Shown: positions 55,229 to 64,000 of the stretch, piece after piece
How the letters are laid out: each line of letters begins with the position of its first letter
Position numbering within the stretch: the first letter of the stretch is position 1
Assembly: GCF_900129225.1 (NCBI RefSeq)
Contig: NZ_FQUG01000002.1
Coordinates: 372,001 to 436,000, forward strand
DNA: 64,000 nucleotides
From: Schwartzia succinivorans DSM 10502
GTDB taxonomy: Bacteria > Bacillota > Negativicutes > Selenomonadales > Selenomonadaceae
Reading direction: 5' to 3'
Notes under the pieces: model-generated
Told to the model about the DNA's origin: nothing
Databases searched by the model: none
What the model saw: the letters and a program-made list of their open reading frames with translations, nothing else
Made by a program: the position numbers and the translations under genes

Positions 55229-55371
55229 AACTTGTTTTGTTATGAAAGATTACAAAAGTAAGGCGCACGTTGCTGAAATGTGTAATAAATAAACATGGTA
55301 AAAGGGATATATATTATAAGGTGAATGAAATTTGATTTATAACTTGTGGACTTTATTTAAGGAGAATGTAT

Positions 55372-57459
55372 ATGAATACAATGCCACAATGGGGTAACAA
55401 GGAACGTAGTGATGAAAAACTATACCCAGATATGATAAGAATATTTTTTGAGACCATAGTTCAAAAATTAAATTGTCATAACATTTATATTCCACATGCT
55501 AAAGGCAAAGATGTGATTGATTTTCATGATGCAGGGTTGTCGGTTGCGTATCAAAATATAAATGCAGAAATTTGTAGCTATATTAAGGAAAAAACAGGTA
55601 TAGACGCATTGCCTGATGCTGAGGTAGATGGAAAAAATTTTGATGTAGTTATTGCGAATTTACCTCTTTTACGTGTAATGTGTAATGCAATGCATCTATC
55701 TATCGTAGATAAGGCTTGCAAAATTGGATTTGATAAATATGCGATTTTTTCCATTAATGGTGATATCACATTAAACACTATAGGGAAAAAATGGCTTAAC
55801 AATCTTGAGGAGAATGGTATATTTGCTTCTGCTATAATTGATTTGCCGTCTGGAGTGTACACGCCGGTTTCATTGGTTGCAAGCAAGATTATTATTTTTA
55901 GCAAAGGTGAAAAAGATGATGTTTTTCTTGCGAAGGTAAATAATATTCAAGATATTGAGTTAGTGATTACAAATTTCTTGAATCATAAATCTTCTAAAAT
56001 AGAACACTTGGGGAAATGGGTCATTAGGGGGGAATATCCTGATTATTTAACGTATGAAAACCACAACAGAATATTGAATCTTGAACAAAAACTAGAGAGA
56101 AATTATCAGGGAGAATTAAAGTCACTTAGCGACTTGCACGTGAAATTAGAACGTTCTCCTAAAACTGGGTTTCAAGATGAAATAGAAAGTGTAATTTATA
56201 TTCCTAGGATTGGCAAATCGAATGTTGTTACGAGAATTGCAGATTTTACGCTTAAAAGTCAGAATTACTTTAGACTAATAATTGACCATAATAAGATTTT
56301 TCCAGAATTTTTAGCATTTGTTTTAAATACAGAAGCAGGTATTGAGCTTAGATTAAGATATATGACAGGAGCAGGTACGGCAACAATTCCTTCGTTAAAT
56401 TCGGCAGATGTTTTAGATATAAAAATCCCAGTCCCTGACATTGAGTTTCAGATTAAAATTTTAAAATTAGATGACGAGTTACAGCAGATAGCGACGACAA
56501 GCAGTAATTTGCGAGAGAAGTTACGTAAAATGCCAGCTGCATACAGATGTGTCATTAAAGAAATGAAAGATATAAACAATAAAGGTGACAGATTTGAACA
56601 GTGGATAGAAGAAATGCCATACCCTATGGCTACAATTTTAAAAAAATATCAAGTAGCTATTGACGAGGCGCAAAAACAAGAGATGCTGCTTTTCTTCTTT
56701 GAAGCGTATTCTATATTTGAAACGGCTATTTTAGTTGGAGCTTATGGGAAAAATTTATGCGCAGATAAAGATTCTATTGATGTCAGTGCATCGTTTTTTG
56801 AAAAAGCATCATTTGGATCATGGGTAAAAATGAATAGAGCTCTATCTAAGTCTATAAGAAAAAGAGTCGATGATAAAAAAAGCATGGATATGATTCTTGA
56901 ATGTTTCCATACAGAAGATAGAGGAACTATTAAAGCGTTATGTAATAATGAAATATGTAAAATATTGCAAACAGCGGCTGATAATAGAAATTCTTGGCGG
57001 GGACATTCAGGAATAACAAGTGAGAAGATATACGGAGAACATGTGCGTGTTTTGGAAAAGGATTTATATGAATTTCAATCTAAAATGCGAGAAGCATATG
57101 AAAATATTCAGTTGGTTCGCCCGGTATATTTAAAACGAAAAGACGGTATTTTTATAAACACTGTTGAAATTTTAACGGGATCAAATGCTATATTCAAAAA
57201 AGGTGAAATAAAAGGTGATATGGCTCTTGAGGAAGGAAAACTTTATATTAGAATGCTTGATTCAGATGGAGTTTTTGAGCTGCCGCCGTTTTTGGTTATG
57301 AAAAATTCACCAATTGATGCGAAAAATGCTTGTTATTTTTATAGCCGATTGGAGGGGAATAATACGAAATATATTTCATATCATTATGAAGGTCAGCCAG
57401 AAGATATAGAAATTGGAAAAGATGCTTATGGTGTAATAAAAAGTGTTTTGGGTGACTGA
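55372..57459 (+). CDS. Pseudo-methyltransferase / TRD / HEPN-like fusion protein in R-M locus
   Basis: A 695-residue protein that I could not assign to a named family. Residues about 1-215 follow the fold pattern of HsdM-type methyltransferases (FDVVIANLPLL, LEENGIFASAIIDLPSGVYTPVSLVASKIIIF), but motif I is degenerate (YIPHAKGKDV) and the catalytic NPPF reads NLPL, so it is probably inactive. Residues about 245-375 resemble one HsdS target-recognition domain (FPEFLAFVLNT, GTATIPSLNSADVLDIKIPVP) followed by a coiled helix. Residues about 400-580 are helical with R-N-S-W-R-G-H (539-545), an R-N-x4-H motif as in HEPN ribonucleases. A beta-rich tail of about 100 residues ends it. ATG 55372 has AAGGAG 7 nt upstream. 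It might be a DNA-sensing effector or a regulator of the R-M system. Confidence 0.6.
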   Translation: MNTMPQWGNKERSDEKLYPDMIRIFFETIVQKLNCHNIYIPHAKGKDVIDFHDAGLSVAYQNINAEICSYIKEKTGIDALPDAEVDGKNFDVVIANLPLLRVMCNAMHLSIVDKACKIGFDKYAIFSINGDITLNTIGKKWLNNLEENGIFASAIIDLPSGVYTPVSLVASKIIIFSKGEKDDVFLAKVNNIQDIELVITNFLNHKSSKIEHLGKWVIRGEYPDYLTYENHNRILNLEQKLERNYQGELKSLSDLHVKLERSPKTGFQDEIESVIYIPRIGKSNVVTRIADFTLKSQNYFRLIIDHNKIFPEFLAFVLNTEAGIELRLRYMTGAGTATIPSLNSADVLDIKIPVPDIEFQIKILKLDDELQQIATTSSNLREKLRKMPAAYRCVIKEMKDINNKGDRFEQWIEEMPYPMATILKKYQVAIDEAQKQEMLLFFFEAYSIFETAILVGAYGKNLCADKDSIDVSASFFEKASFGSWVKMNRALSKSIRKRVDDKKSMDMILECFHTEDRGTIKALCNNEICKILQTAADNRNSWRGHSGITSEKIYGEHVRVLEKDLYEFQSKMREAYENIQLVRPVYLKRKDGIFINTVEILTGSNAIFKKGEIKGDMALEEGKLYIRMLDSDGVFELPPFLVMKNSPIDAKNACYFYSRLEGNNTKYISYHYEGQPEDIEIGKDAYGVIKSVLGD

Positions 57460-57531
57460 GTTATATTCGATAATATTTAGACGTTAATGGATGTATTATG
57501 GTATTTTTAGTGGCTGGAGGATGCTGGTATC

Positions 57532-57690
57532 ATGGGGGATGCCAGCATGGAAGAAAAAGTAGCCGCAATTTTGAATAAGATATCCGGATATCTGTCGGTA
57601 GCACAGATGAGAAAGCTTAAGGAAGTAATGTCAAAGACTTTTAAAGAGAAGACAGTAAATGTCTATGAAATTTCAAATCAAAAGTTGTAG
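57532..57690 (+). pseudogene. Short recombinase-like remnant (N-terminal fragment)
   Basis: A 52-codon frame with an amphipathic helical start (MEEKVAAILNKISGYLSVAQ, then MRKLKEVMSKTFKE) that looks like the N-terminus of the tyrosine recombinases found in many type I R-M loci, where they invert hsdS segments. It stops where the core-binding domain would begin. GGAGG at 57516 or GGGGGA at 57534 could serve as ribosome site (second start ATG 57547). It could also be a genuine small protein; similarity is from memory of the family, not a search. Confidence 0.35.
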
Positions 57691-57728
57691 AAGTGAATGT
57701 AAATAAAGTATAGATAGGAGTGTTCGCT

Positions 57729-60700
57729 ATGGCATCAAATTTTGAGCATTTAATCAATAAAAAAGGCTATAAGAACTTTGCTCAAGCAGCAGTTGAAGCT
57801 GAGAAATGTCTGGCGGTATCTCCTGCAAGTTCGGCAATCCATGCTCGAAAAGCACTGGAATTGGGCGTGAAGTTTATATACTCAGTAGAGCCGGAACTGA
57901 ACATTCCCTACAGGGAGACTTTGTCTGCTTTGATTCATAACTATACCTTCAAAGGTAAAATTGGCGTGCAGTTATTTCACTTGATTAAGTTCATCGTGCA
58001 TTTGGGAAATATGGCGGTGCATTCCAACAGCCCCATCAAGCGTGATGACGCGGTATTGGCATTGCGAAATCTGCATAATTTCTGTGACTGGATAGATTAT
58101 TCGTATTCTGACGAGTATGAGCAGACGGAATTTGATGTCAGCATTTTGCCTTCATCGGATTCTGAACGTCAGACTAAGGAACAGCTGCAGAAGTTAGCTG
58201 ATACATTGAATAGCAAGACTCAAAGCATTGAGGAACTGACCAAAATAAACAAGGAATTGATGGTTCAGCTTCAGCAAATGAAGGAAACCTATCAACAGCA
58301 GCGCACCTTCCAAGTAGATAAGATTAGTGAAGCGGAAACAAGAAAGAAATATATCGATGTTGCGCTTATGGATGCTGGGTGGCGTATGGCGGAGTCTGGG
58401 GTGACGTCCCCGAATTGTTATCCTGAAGTTCCTGTTGAGGGCATGCCTAATGCCACAGGACAAGGTTTTGTAGATTATGTTCTTTATGGGCAGGACCAGA
58501 TTCCTTTAGCTGTTGTGGAGGCGAAGAAGGCTTCGGTAGACCCTTTGGTTGGAAGCCAGCAGGCCAAATTATATGCTGATTGCTTGGAAAAGCAGTATGG
58601 GCGGAGGCCTTTGATATTCACCACTAATGGTTTTGATATTTTTTACACCAATGACTATATGCAAGAGGCAAGACGCCCGATATCAGGGTTCTTCACTCAG
58701 GATGAATTGCAGCTTGAGATGGACAGACGGACGAGCCGTATTCCTTTGACGAATATTGAAATTGATGACAAAATAACGAATCGTCCATACCAGAAAAATG
58801 CAGTGATTAATGCCTGTGAGGATATCAGCAATCGTCATCGCAAGTTTTTGATTGTGCAGGCTACCGGTACAGGAAAAACCAGGGTAAGTATCAGCTTGGT
58901 TGATGTGCTTTTGAAGCATAACTACATAAAGAATATATTGTTTTTGGCGGATAGAACGGCTTTGGTGCGTCAGGCTAAAAGGAATTTTGTGGATCTTTTG
59001 ACAAATCTGACCTGCTGCAATCTGATGGAAAATAAAGAAGACCCGGAGCAGTGCCGGATGATTTTTTCTACCTATCCGACGATTATGAATGCTATAGATG
59101 AGACAAAGAGCAAAGATGGAAGTCGCCTGTTTACGCCGGGGCATTTTGATCTCATCATTTTGGATGAAGCTCATAGGTCTGTATATAACAAGTATCAGGA
59201 TATTTTTAACTATTTTGATGCAATGCTTTTGGGGTTGACGGCTACACCGAAGAGCGAGATTGATAAAGATACCTATGCGGTATTTGATTTGGAAAAGGGA
59301 AATCCTACTTTTGCCTATGAATATGATTCTGCGGTATCTGAAGGCTATTTGGTGACATACAGCACCATAGAGTACAAAGATAAGATTATAGAGAATGGCG
59401 TGCATTACGACCAGCTTTCTGAAGCGGAGAAGCGTCATTTTGAAGATACTTTCGCTGATGATCCGATGGTAAGTGTGACTAAAACAGTTCCGAATACTGC
59501 GGTGAATAAGTGGCTTTTTAATCAGGATACCATTGATAATATGCTGAAAGAACTTATGGATAAAGGATTGAAGGTCGCGGGCGGAGATATTCTTGGCAAG
59601 ACTATAATTTTTGCTAGGAGCAGTCTGCATGCTAAAGCTATTGTTGAACGGTTTAATAAGCTGTTCCCTGAGTACGGCGGCGACTTTATCAAGGAAATTG
59701 ACTACAGCATAAAATATGCGGATAGCCTGCTGGATGAGTTCAGTACGAAGGAGAAGTATCCGCAGATTGCAGTGTCCGTGGATATGCTGGACACCGGAAT
59801 TGATGTGCCTGAAATTCTTAATTTGGTTTTCTACAAGAAGGTTAGGAGCTATACGAAATTCTGGCAGATGATTGGACGAGGTACGCGTCTTTGCAAAGAT
59901 TTGTTTGGACCGAGCCAGGACAAAGAGAAGTTCCTGATCTTTGATTTCTGTGGCAACTTTGATTTCTTCAGGGAAAATACGAATGGCCAGGAGAATAACA
60001 AGCAGTTAACTTTGATGGAGAAGATTTATAACACTAAAACTGAGATACTGCGCTCGCTGCAGGATGCTGAGTATACAGCGGACGCGGATTATGTCGCTTT
60101 TAGGCAGTCTATGGCAGAAGATATGTGTCAGGCTGTGGTGCGATTGGATGATGACAGTTTCCGTGTGAAGATGCGTCGGGAGCAGGTAGATGTTTATCGG
60201 GATATAAATAATTGGCAGGATTTGAATGAGCTGAAAGTTGCTGAGATAAAAAAGAAAATATCTCCAATTATAATGCCGACAGATAGAAACGAACTGGCTC
60301 GTCGGTTTGATTATCTGATGTACAGTATTATGCTTGGTAATCTTAATAAGACAAGCGTAGATAAACCAAGAAGTGTTGTAGTGCAGAGCTGTACTATGCT
60401 GACGAAGAAATATACTATTCCGCAAGTGGCGGCTAAACGTGCATTGATTGAGCGTGTTATTACTGACGGGTATTGGACTGAAGCAAAGCTGCCGGATTAC
60501 GAACAGGCACGAGAAGCTCTTAGGGAGTTAATGCAGTTTATTGATAAGGAAGAGCAGAAGATTTATTATTCTCATTTTGATGATATTTTCACGAATATTA
60601 CGCAAGGCGATCCTCTTGGCGGAGGCATAAACCTGAAGCCGTACAAGGAGCGTATAACCAGCTATTTGAAAGAACATGCGGATACTTTGGCTGTATATAA

Positions 60701-61118
60701 ACTCCGCAATAATAAGCCGCTGACTTCTGTGGATTTGAAGATGCTTGAAAAGATTTTGTGGGAAGAGTTAGGTACTAAAGACGAGTATGCTAAAGATTAC
60801 GGGGAAAAGCCCATTGGGTTGCTGGTCAGAGAAATTGTAGGAATGGAGCAGTCTGCCGTAAATGAAGCTTTTAGCGAGTTTATCTCTCAGGGGAATCTCA
60901 ACAGCAAGCAGATTGATTTTGTGAATATGATTATTGCCTATATTGTGAAGAACGGAAATATTGTGGACGTCAAAAAGACATTCAGCCAACAGCCTTTCAA
61001 GAATTTTGGCGGTGGAGTCAGTACGCTGTTTAGAGATAAAATGCCGCTGGTAAAGCGGATTATGGAGAGAGTCGCGCAAATCAAGAGAAACTCGGAAGAG
61101 ATAGTAGAGGCGTCATAA
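57729..61118 (+). CDS. hsdR: Type I restriction endonuclease subunit HsdR (DUF4145-containing)
   Basis: Motor and nuclease subunit, 1129 residues. Residues about 1-130 form a DUF4145 domain (SSAIHARKALELGVKFIY). After a coiled segment comes the PD-(D/E)xK nuclease (GFVDYVLYGQ, then LAVVEAKK at about 262-267). The helicase has Walker A ATGTGKT (378-384), DEAH in LIILDEAHRSVYNKY and the motif VI region MIGRGTRLCKDL. The C-terminal third matches EcoEI-type R subunits. It appears intact. ATG 57729 has TAGGAG upstream. With hsdM and hsdS it makes a complete system. Confidence 0.94.
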   Translation: MASNFEHLINKKGYKNFAQAAVEAEKCLAVSPASSAIHARKALELGVKFIYSVEPELNIPYRETLSALIHNYTFKGKIGVQLFHLIKFIVHLGNMAVHSNSPIKRDDAVLALRNLHNFCDWIDYSYSDEYEQTEFDVSILPSSDSERQTKEQLQKLADTLNSKTQSIEELTKINKELMVQLQQMKETYQQQRTFQVDKISEAETRKKYIDVALMDAGWRMAESGVTSPNCYPEVPVEGMPNATGQGFVDYVLYGQDQIPLAVVEAKKASVDPLVGSQQAKLYADCLEKQYGRRPLIFTTNGFDIFYTNDYMQEARRPISGFFTQDELQLEMDRRTSRIPLTNIEIDDKITNRPYQKNAVINACEDISNRHRKFLIVQATGTGKTRVSISLVDVLLKHNYIKNILFLADRTALVRQAKRNFVDLLTNLTCCNLMENKEDPEQCRMIFSTYPTIMNAIDETKSKDGSRLFTPGHFDLIILDEAHRSVYNKYQDIFNYFDAMLLGLTATPKSEIDKDTYAVFDLEKGNPTFAYEYDSAVSEGYLVTYSTIEYKDKIIENGVHYDQLSEAEKRHFEDTFADDPMVSVTKTVPNTAVNKWLFNQDTIDNMLKELMDKGLKVAGGDILGKTIIFARSSLHAKAIVERFNKLFPEYGGDFIKEIDYSIKYADSLLDEFSTKEKYPQIAVSVDMLDTGIDVPEILNLVFYKKVRSYTKFWQMIGRGTRLCKDLFGPSQDKEKFLIFDFCGNFDFFRENTNGQENNKQLTLMEKIYNTKTEILRSLQDAEYTADADYVAFRQSMAEDMCQAVVRLDDDSFRVKMRREQVDVYRDINNWQDLNELKVAEIKKKISPIIMPTDRNELARRFDYLMYSIMLGNLNKTSVDKPRSVVVQSCTMLTKKYTIPQVAAKRALIERVITDGYWTEAKLPDYEQAREALRELMQFIDKEEQKIYYSHFDDIFTNITQGDPLGGGINLKPYKERITSYLKEHADTLAVYKLRNNKPLTSVDLKMLEKILWEELGTKDEYAKDYGEKPIGLLVREIVGMEQSAVNEAFSEFISQGNLNSKQIDFVNMIIAYIVKNGNIVDVKKTFSQQPFKNFGGGVSTLFRDKMPLVKRIMERVAQIKRNSEEIVEAS

Positions 61119-61171
61119 GACTTTTAATTGGGCTCGGGGACTCAGGTTTTCATATGTGAGGAAGAGTAGCA

Positions 61172-61993
61172 ATGAAATATAAAAATTATCAAGACAATCT
61201 GTATGACACAAAGTATTACAAAAATATTGCAACTAAGCCAATAGATAGAAAAACATTGGATAAAGACATGATAGATGTAAAGATGGTGGATAAGGTCATA
61301 AAGGAAGCCATCTCAATCATGGATAAAAGCGACTCTTCCAAAAAAGTGCTTATCGGTATTGGTATTTTATGTATCTTTAAGTATGAATTTTTACTGGTTT
61401 TTATTCCGGTGTTCATTTACTTTTTTTATTATTCGTATTATAAGACCGTCGAGGTTAAATATCGTCTCACGGCAAAACAGAGCGCGCTTTATAGAAAAAC
61501 TATAAGCGACATAGAAAAAGTTAGACAATCATCGAGAATTTATTGGATAAAAAGTATCAGCAAGGTCCGTGAAATACGTTATACAGCAGGCGCCGGAACA
61601 TCAATAGATCCTCATCGCTGCGTAATATCTTCCGAGCCTCCATTGCCTTTTGAAACAAACATCAAGATATTATCCGTGCAATTGCCAAATGAGTCGGTTT
61701 CTTTTTTTCCTGACAGGATTGTGATTATTAAGGATGGGCGCATCGCGACTGTGGCATATGATCAGCTTAAGGTTGAGTATTCCGCCATACAATACATAGA
61801 AGAGCATGCTACATACGATACTAAAGTTCTTGAAATGACGTGGCAATATGTAAATAAGGACGGTTCGCCTGATCGCAGATTTAAAAATAATTGCCAACTG
61901 CCTGTTTGCGCTTATGGAGAATTGCATGTTACGGCGGGACAAGCTTTGAATTTGGTACTTGATTTTTCAAATAGAAAACCGTTTGAGAGTTAA
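61172..61993 (+). CDS. Membrane protein of unknown function in the R-M island
   Basis: A 273-residue protein. After a charged N-terminus come two membrane helices (about 55-90, with a very aromatic second half FIYFFYYSYY), a linker and a soluble C-terminal domain. The domain carries SVSFFPDRIVIIKDGRIATVAYDQL (about 175-199) and ending TWQYVNKDGSPDRRFKNN and QLPVCAYGELHVTAGQALNL. This PDRRFK block is known to me from hypothetical proteins beside mobile or defence genes, but no function is established. It lies 53 nt after hsdR, in the same AT-rich block. Confidence 0.7.
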   Translation: MKYKNYQDNLYDTKYYKNIATKPIDRKTLDKDMIDVKMVDKVIKEAISIMDKSDSSKKVLIGIGILCIFKYEFLLVFIPVFIYFFYYSYYKTVEVKYRLTAKQSALYRKTISDIEKVRQSSRIYWIKSISKVREIRYTAGAGTSIDPHRCVISSEPPLPFETNIKILSVQLPNESVSFFPDRIVIIKDGRIATVAYDQLKVEYSAIQYIEEHATYDTKVLEMTWQYVNKDGSPDRRFKNNCQLPVCAYGELHVTAGQALNLVLDFSNRKPFES

Positions 61994-62040
61994 TCGCTTT
62001 ACTCTTGTATTTCAGGGGTAAGGTTGGTTAAACGGAAAGT

Positions 62041-62093
62041 AAAAGAAGACACTGTGATAAAACATTTTACGTTTTGTCACAGTGTCTTCTTTT
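62041..62093. terminator. Bidirectional terminator closing the R-M island and putP
   Basis: A 23-bp perfect stem (AAAAGAAGACACTGTGA plus TAAAAC and its complement) with A- and T-runs at the ends. It sits between the convergent island gene and putP. Confidence 0.9.
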
Positions 62094-62100
62094 CGTGTTA

Positions 62101-63579
62101 TCAGATATTGCTGTGCTCTACAGCATCGAAGACGTCCGTTATTTCTTTGGGCGGTTCCTTGTCCAGCTTGCTTACGATATAAATCGCTGCGAGGGAGAGG
62201 ATGAAGCCCGGGATGATTTCATAAAGACCGAGCCATGCGAACTGCTTCCAGATAAGTACTGTAAGGCCGCCGACTACGATGCCGGCGATGACACCGCGGG
62301 ATGTGGTGCGTCTCCAGAAGAGTGCCATCAAAAGCGCAGGGCCGAAGGCTGCTCCGAAGCCTGCCCAGGCGTATGCGACAATATCCAGAATGAGGTTCTG
62401 CGGGTTCATGGCAAGTATTACCGCGATGAGGGCGATGCCGAGAACGGAAAAACGTCCAACCCAGACAAGCTCATTCGCAGAGGAGTTTTTGCGGATTGTG
62501 GTGTGGTAAAAGTCCTGAGCAAAAGCAGATGCCGCAACAAGAAGCTGCGAGGACGCCGTGCTCATGATTGCGGCCAGAACAGCAGAAAGAACTATGCCTG
62601 CCGCAAACGGGCTGAAAAGCTCGTTGGTCATTACGAGGAAAACTGTCTCGGTGTCTGCTCCTGTGAGGGCGTGGGTGAGATATGCTTTTCCTACCATGCC
62701 GACCAGAACTGCTGCAGCAAGGGAAATGGCTACCCATGTCATGGCGATATGCATGGCCTGCTTAAGCTCACCTGAGGAGCGGATTGCCATGAAGCGTACA
62801 AGGATATGCGGCTGACCGAAATACCCAAGTCCCCATCCAAGGAGCGAGATGCATTCGATGAAACCAATCATTGAGCCGTCAGGCTTTGTGAATGGGTTGA
62901 AAAACGAAGGATTGATTGTGTAGATTGCTTCTGCTGTTGTCTGGAAGCCTCCGATTGCCCAGGCACCCATTGCAGGTACGATGAGTATCGCAAAAAACAT
63001 CATGACGCCCTGGATAAAATCGGTCCATGCGACTGCAAGAAATCCGCCTACGAAGGTGTAGAACACGACAACGAAGGCGCCGAGGGCAAGGGACCAGAGA
63101 TATGGAAGACCGAATATGGTTTCGAAGAGCTTTCCTCCTGCGACAAAACCTGATGATGTGTAGATGATGAAAAAAATTAAGATAAATACGGCCGGAATAA
63201 TGCGCAGAAGATTGCTTTTGTCGTGAAAACGGTTCTGGAAAAATCCCGGAAGCGTAAGGGAATTGTCCGCAAGCTCGGTGTATTTTCGGAGCCGTGAGGC
63301 AACGAATTTCCAGTTTGCAAAGGTTCCCAGAGCGAGGCCGAGGGCAATCCAGCCTGCGTTGAGGCCTGCGACATAGGCGTAGCCCGGGAGTCCCATGAGC
63401 ATCCATCCGCTCATGTCGGATGCTTCGGCACTCAATGAGGTTACCCATGCCCCAAGCTTTCGGTTGCCGAGAATGTAGTCGGCCATGTTGTGTGTGCGGC
63501 GATAATAGTAAACGCCTATCATCATCATGCATGAGAGGTAAAAAATAAATGCAATGATGATATAGATATTCTGTGTCAC
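62101..63579 (-). CDS. putP: Sodium/proline symporter PutP
   Basis: Na+-coupled proline uptake carrier of the SSS family, 492 residues and 13 membrane helices. Characteristic blocks are LGAWVTSLSAEASDMSGWML in the first helices, GGFLAVAWTDFIQGVMMF, and STASSQLLVAASAF for the Na+ site region. The start is GTG 63579 with GAAGGAG about 12 nt upstream. It is a single gene and convergent with the R-M island. Confidence 0.93.
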   Translation of the reverse strand: MTQNIYIIIAFIFYLSCMMMIGVYYYRRTHNMADYILGNRKLGAWVTSLSAEASDMSGWMLMGLPGYAYVAGLNAGWIALGLALGTFANWKFVASRLRKYTELADNSLTLPGFFQNRFHDKSNLLRIIPAVFILIFFIIYTSSGFVAGGKLFETIFGLPYLWSLALGAFVVVFYTFVGGFLAVAWTDFIQGVMMFFAILIVPAMGAWAIGGFQTTAEAIYTINPSFFNPFTKPDGSMIGFIECISLLGWGLGYFGQPHILVRFMAIRSSGELKQAMHIAMTWVAISLAAAVLVGMVGKAYLTHALTGADTETVFLVMTNELFSPFAAGIVLSAVLAAIMSTASSQLLVAASAFAQDFYHTTIRKNSSANELVWVGRFSVLGIALIAVILAMNPQNLILDIVAYAWAGFGAAFGPALLMALFWRRTTSRGVIAGIVVGGLTVLIWKQFAWLGLYEIIPGFILSLAAIYIVSKLDKEPPKEITDVFDAVEHSNI

Positions 63580-63864
63580 GAATGGACACTCCTTCCATAA
63601 TATAATGGCATAAATAGCATACGTGATATATTATAATGCCTTTAATCAAAGTTTGCCATATGCAAACTTACTTCTGTGGCATTTCAACGAGGCGCAATAT
63701 GTTCAATTTCATTTGTTTTTCTCGTCGCCACTTACAGAAATGGGGGATATTTTTTGCCGGGTTATATGTTAAGAAAGTATGAAAAATCAACGGAATTTGG
63801 TGCTTTGCGGCAAAATGTGCTATCATTAATTGGTTGTTTATTTTTTCATATGGAGTGAAGAAAA

Positions 63865-64000
63865 ATGAAACAGTATGATGTTGCTATTGTTGGAGCAGGC
63901 CCGGCAGGAATTTTTGCTGCCTATGAGCTGATTGAAAAGAAGCCTGATCTGAAGATTGGTGTATTTGAGAGCGGAAACGATATTTATCATCGTGCGTGTC
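63865..64000 (+). CDS. FAD-dependent oxidoreductase (3' partial)
   Basis: First 45 codons of a gene cut by the window edge. It begins KQYDVAIVGAGPAGIFAAYE, the dinucleotide-binding GxGxxG fold of FAD-dependent proteins, followed by IGVFESGNDIYHRAC. This resembles the start of the large FAD-dependent dehydrogenases of unknown substrate in Firmicutes. GGAGTGAAG precedes the ATG. The subfamily cannot be set from this fragment. Confidence 0.75.
   Translation, partial: MKQYDVAIVGAGPAGIFAAYELIEKKPDLKIGVFESGNDIYHRAC

Noticed and set aside
54059-57459. Phase-variable hsdS inversion system
   Set aside because: Only one hsdS is present and no inverted repeats shared between hsdS and the TRD of the neighbouring gene were found by eye; the recombinase-like frame is too short to be active.

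Overview
The window looks like a chromosomal segment of a diderm Firmicute of the class Negativicutes (Selenomonas/Veillonella/Acidaminococcus relatives; genus not resolved). The gene order is Firmicute-like (DUF177-rpmF-plsX-fabK-fabD-fabG-acpP-fabF-rnc). The same segment also encodes proteins that need an outer membrane: two type V autotransporters ending in a beta-barrel with C-terminal Phe, and an RND efflux pump. An oxygen-sensitive life style is suggested by a group 4 membrane-bound [NiFe] hydrogenase, nickel-pincer cofactor genes and an Fe-S rich PreA-like enzyme. Non-ATG starts behind good Shine-Dalgarno sites are frequent. No rRNA, tRNA, CRISPR array or insertion sequence was seen.

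Layout. 1-9.2 kb holds housekeeping genes: a CorC/HlyC-type CBS protein (cut by the window edge), an ABC-F ATPase, a glyoxalase, a eukaryote-type hexokinase, a stand-alone FtsZ variant, trpS on the minus strand, then rsmD-coaD and a coiled-coil protein. 9.4-12.3 kb is larBCE, which makes the nickel-pincer nucleotide; no larA is present. After a YitT-family transporter, 13.4-21.6 kb is the type II fatty acid synthesis locus with strong promoters and a structured 5' leader before fabK; fabH is not in its usual place. 21.6-24.8 kb has an MBL-fold hydrolase, a MarR regulator with a palindromic operator, and a PreA-like Fe-S flavoprotein. 24.8-32.3 kb is a six-gene group 4 [NiFe] hydrogenase operon with fused subunits.

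32.4-46.7 kb is a surface and envelope region: an SPFH protein with three zinc ribbons, two tandem autotransporters that share a nearly identical 1,122-bp 3' end, a small secreted protein, an AIM24/TIGR00266 protein, a clostripain-family protease and a divergent sensor kinase/LytTR pair. 46.7-51.7 kb is an AcrA-AcrB type RND pump followed by a small zinc-ribbon membrane protein. The pump promoter carries the same 22-bp operator as the marR promoter 24 kb upstream, so the two loci probably form one regulon.

51.8-62.1 kb is an AT-rich accessory block. It starts with a 500-nt gene-free stretch that folds into nested stems and ends in a strong terminator (candidate non-coding RNA). It continues with a type I restriction-modification locus: hsdM, hsdS, an unusual extra gene, a short recombinase-like remnant, hsdR and a membrane protein of unknown function. 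The extra gene encodes a protein that looks like a catalytically dead adenine methyltransferase joined to one target-recognition domain and a helical domain with an R-N-x4-H (HEPN-like) motif. It is the best candidate for an undescribed defence component in this window. The window ends with putP (minus strand) and the start of a FAD-dependent oxidoreductase.
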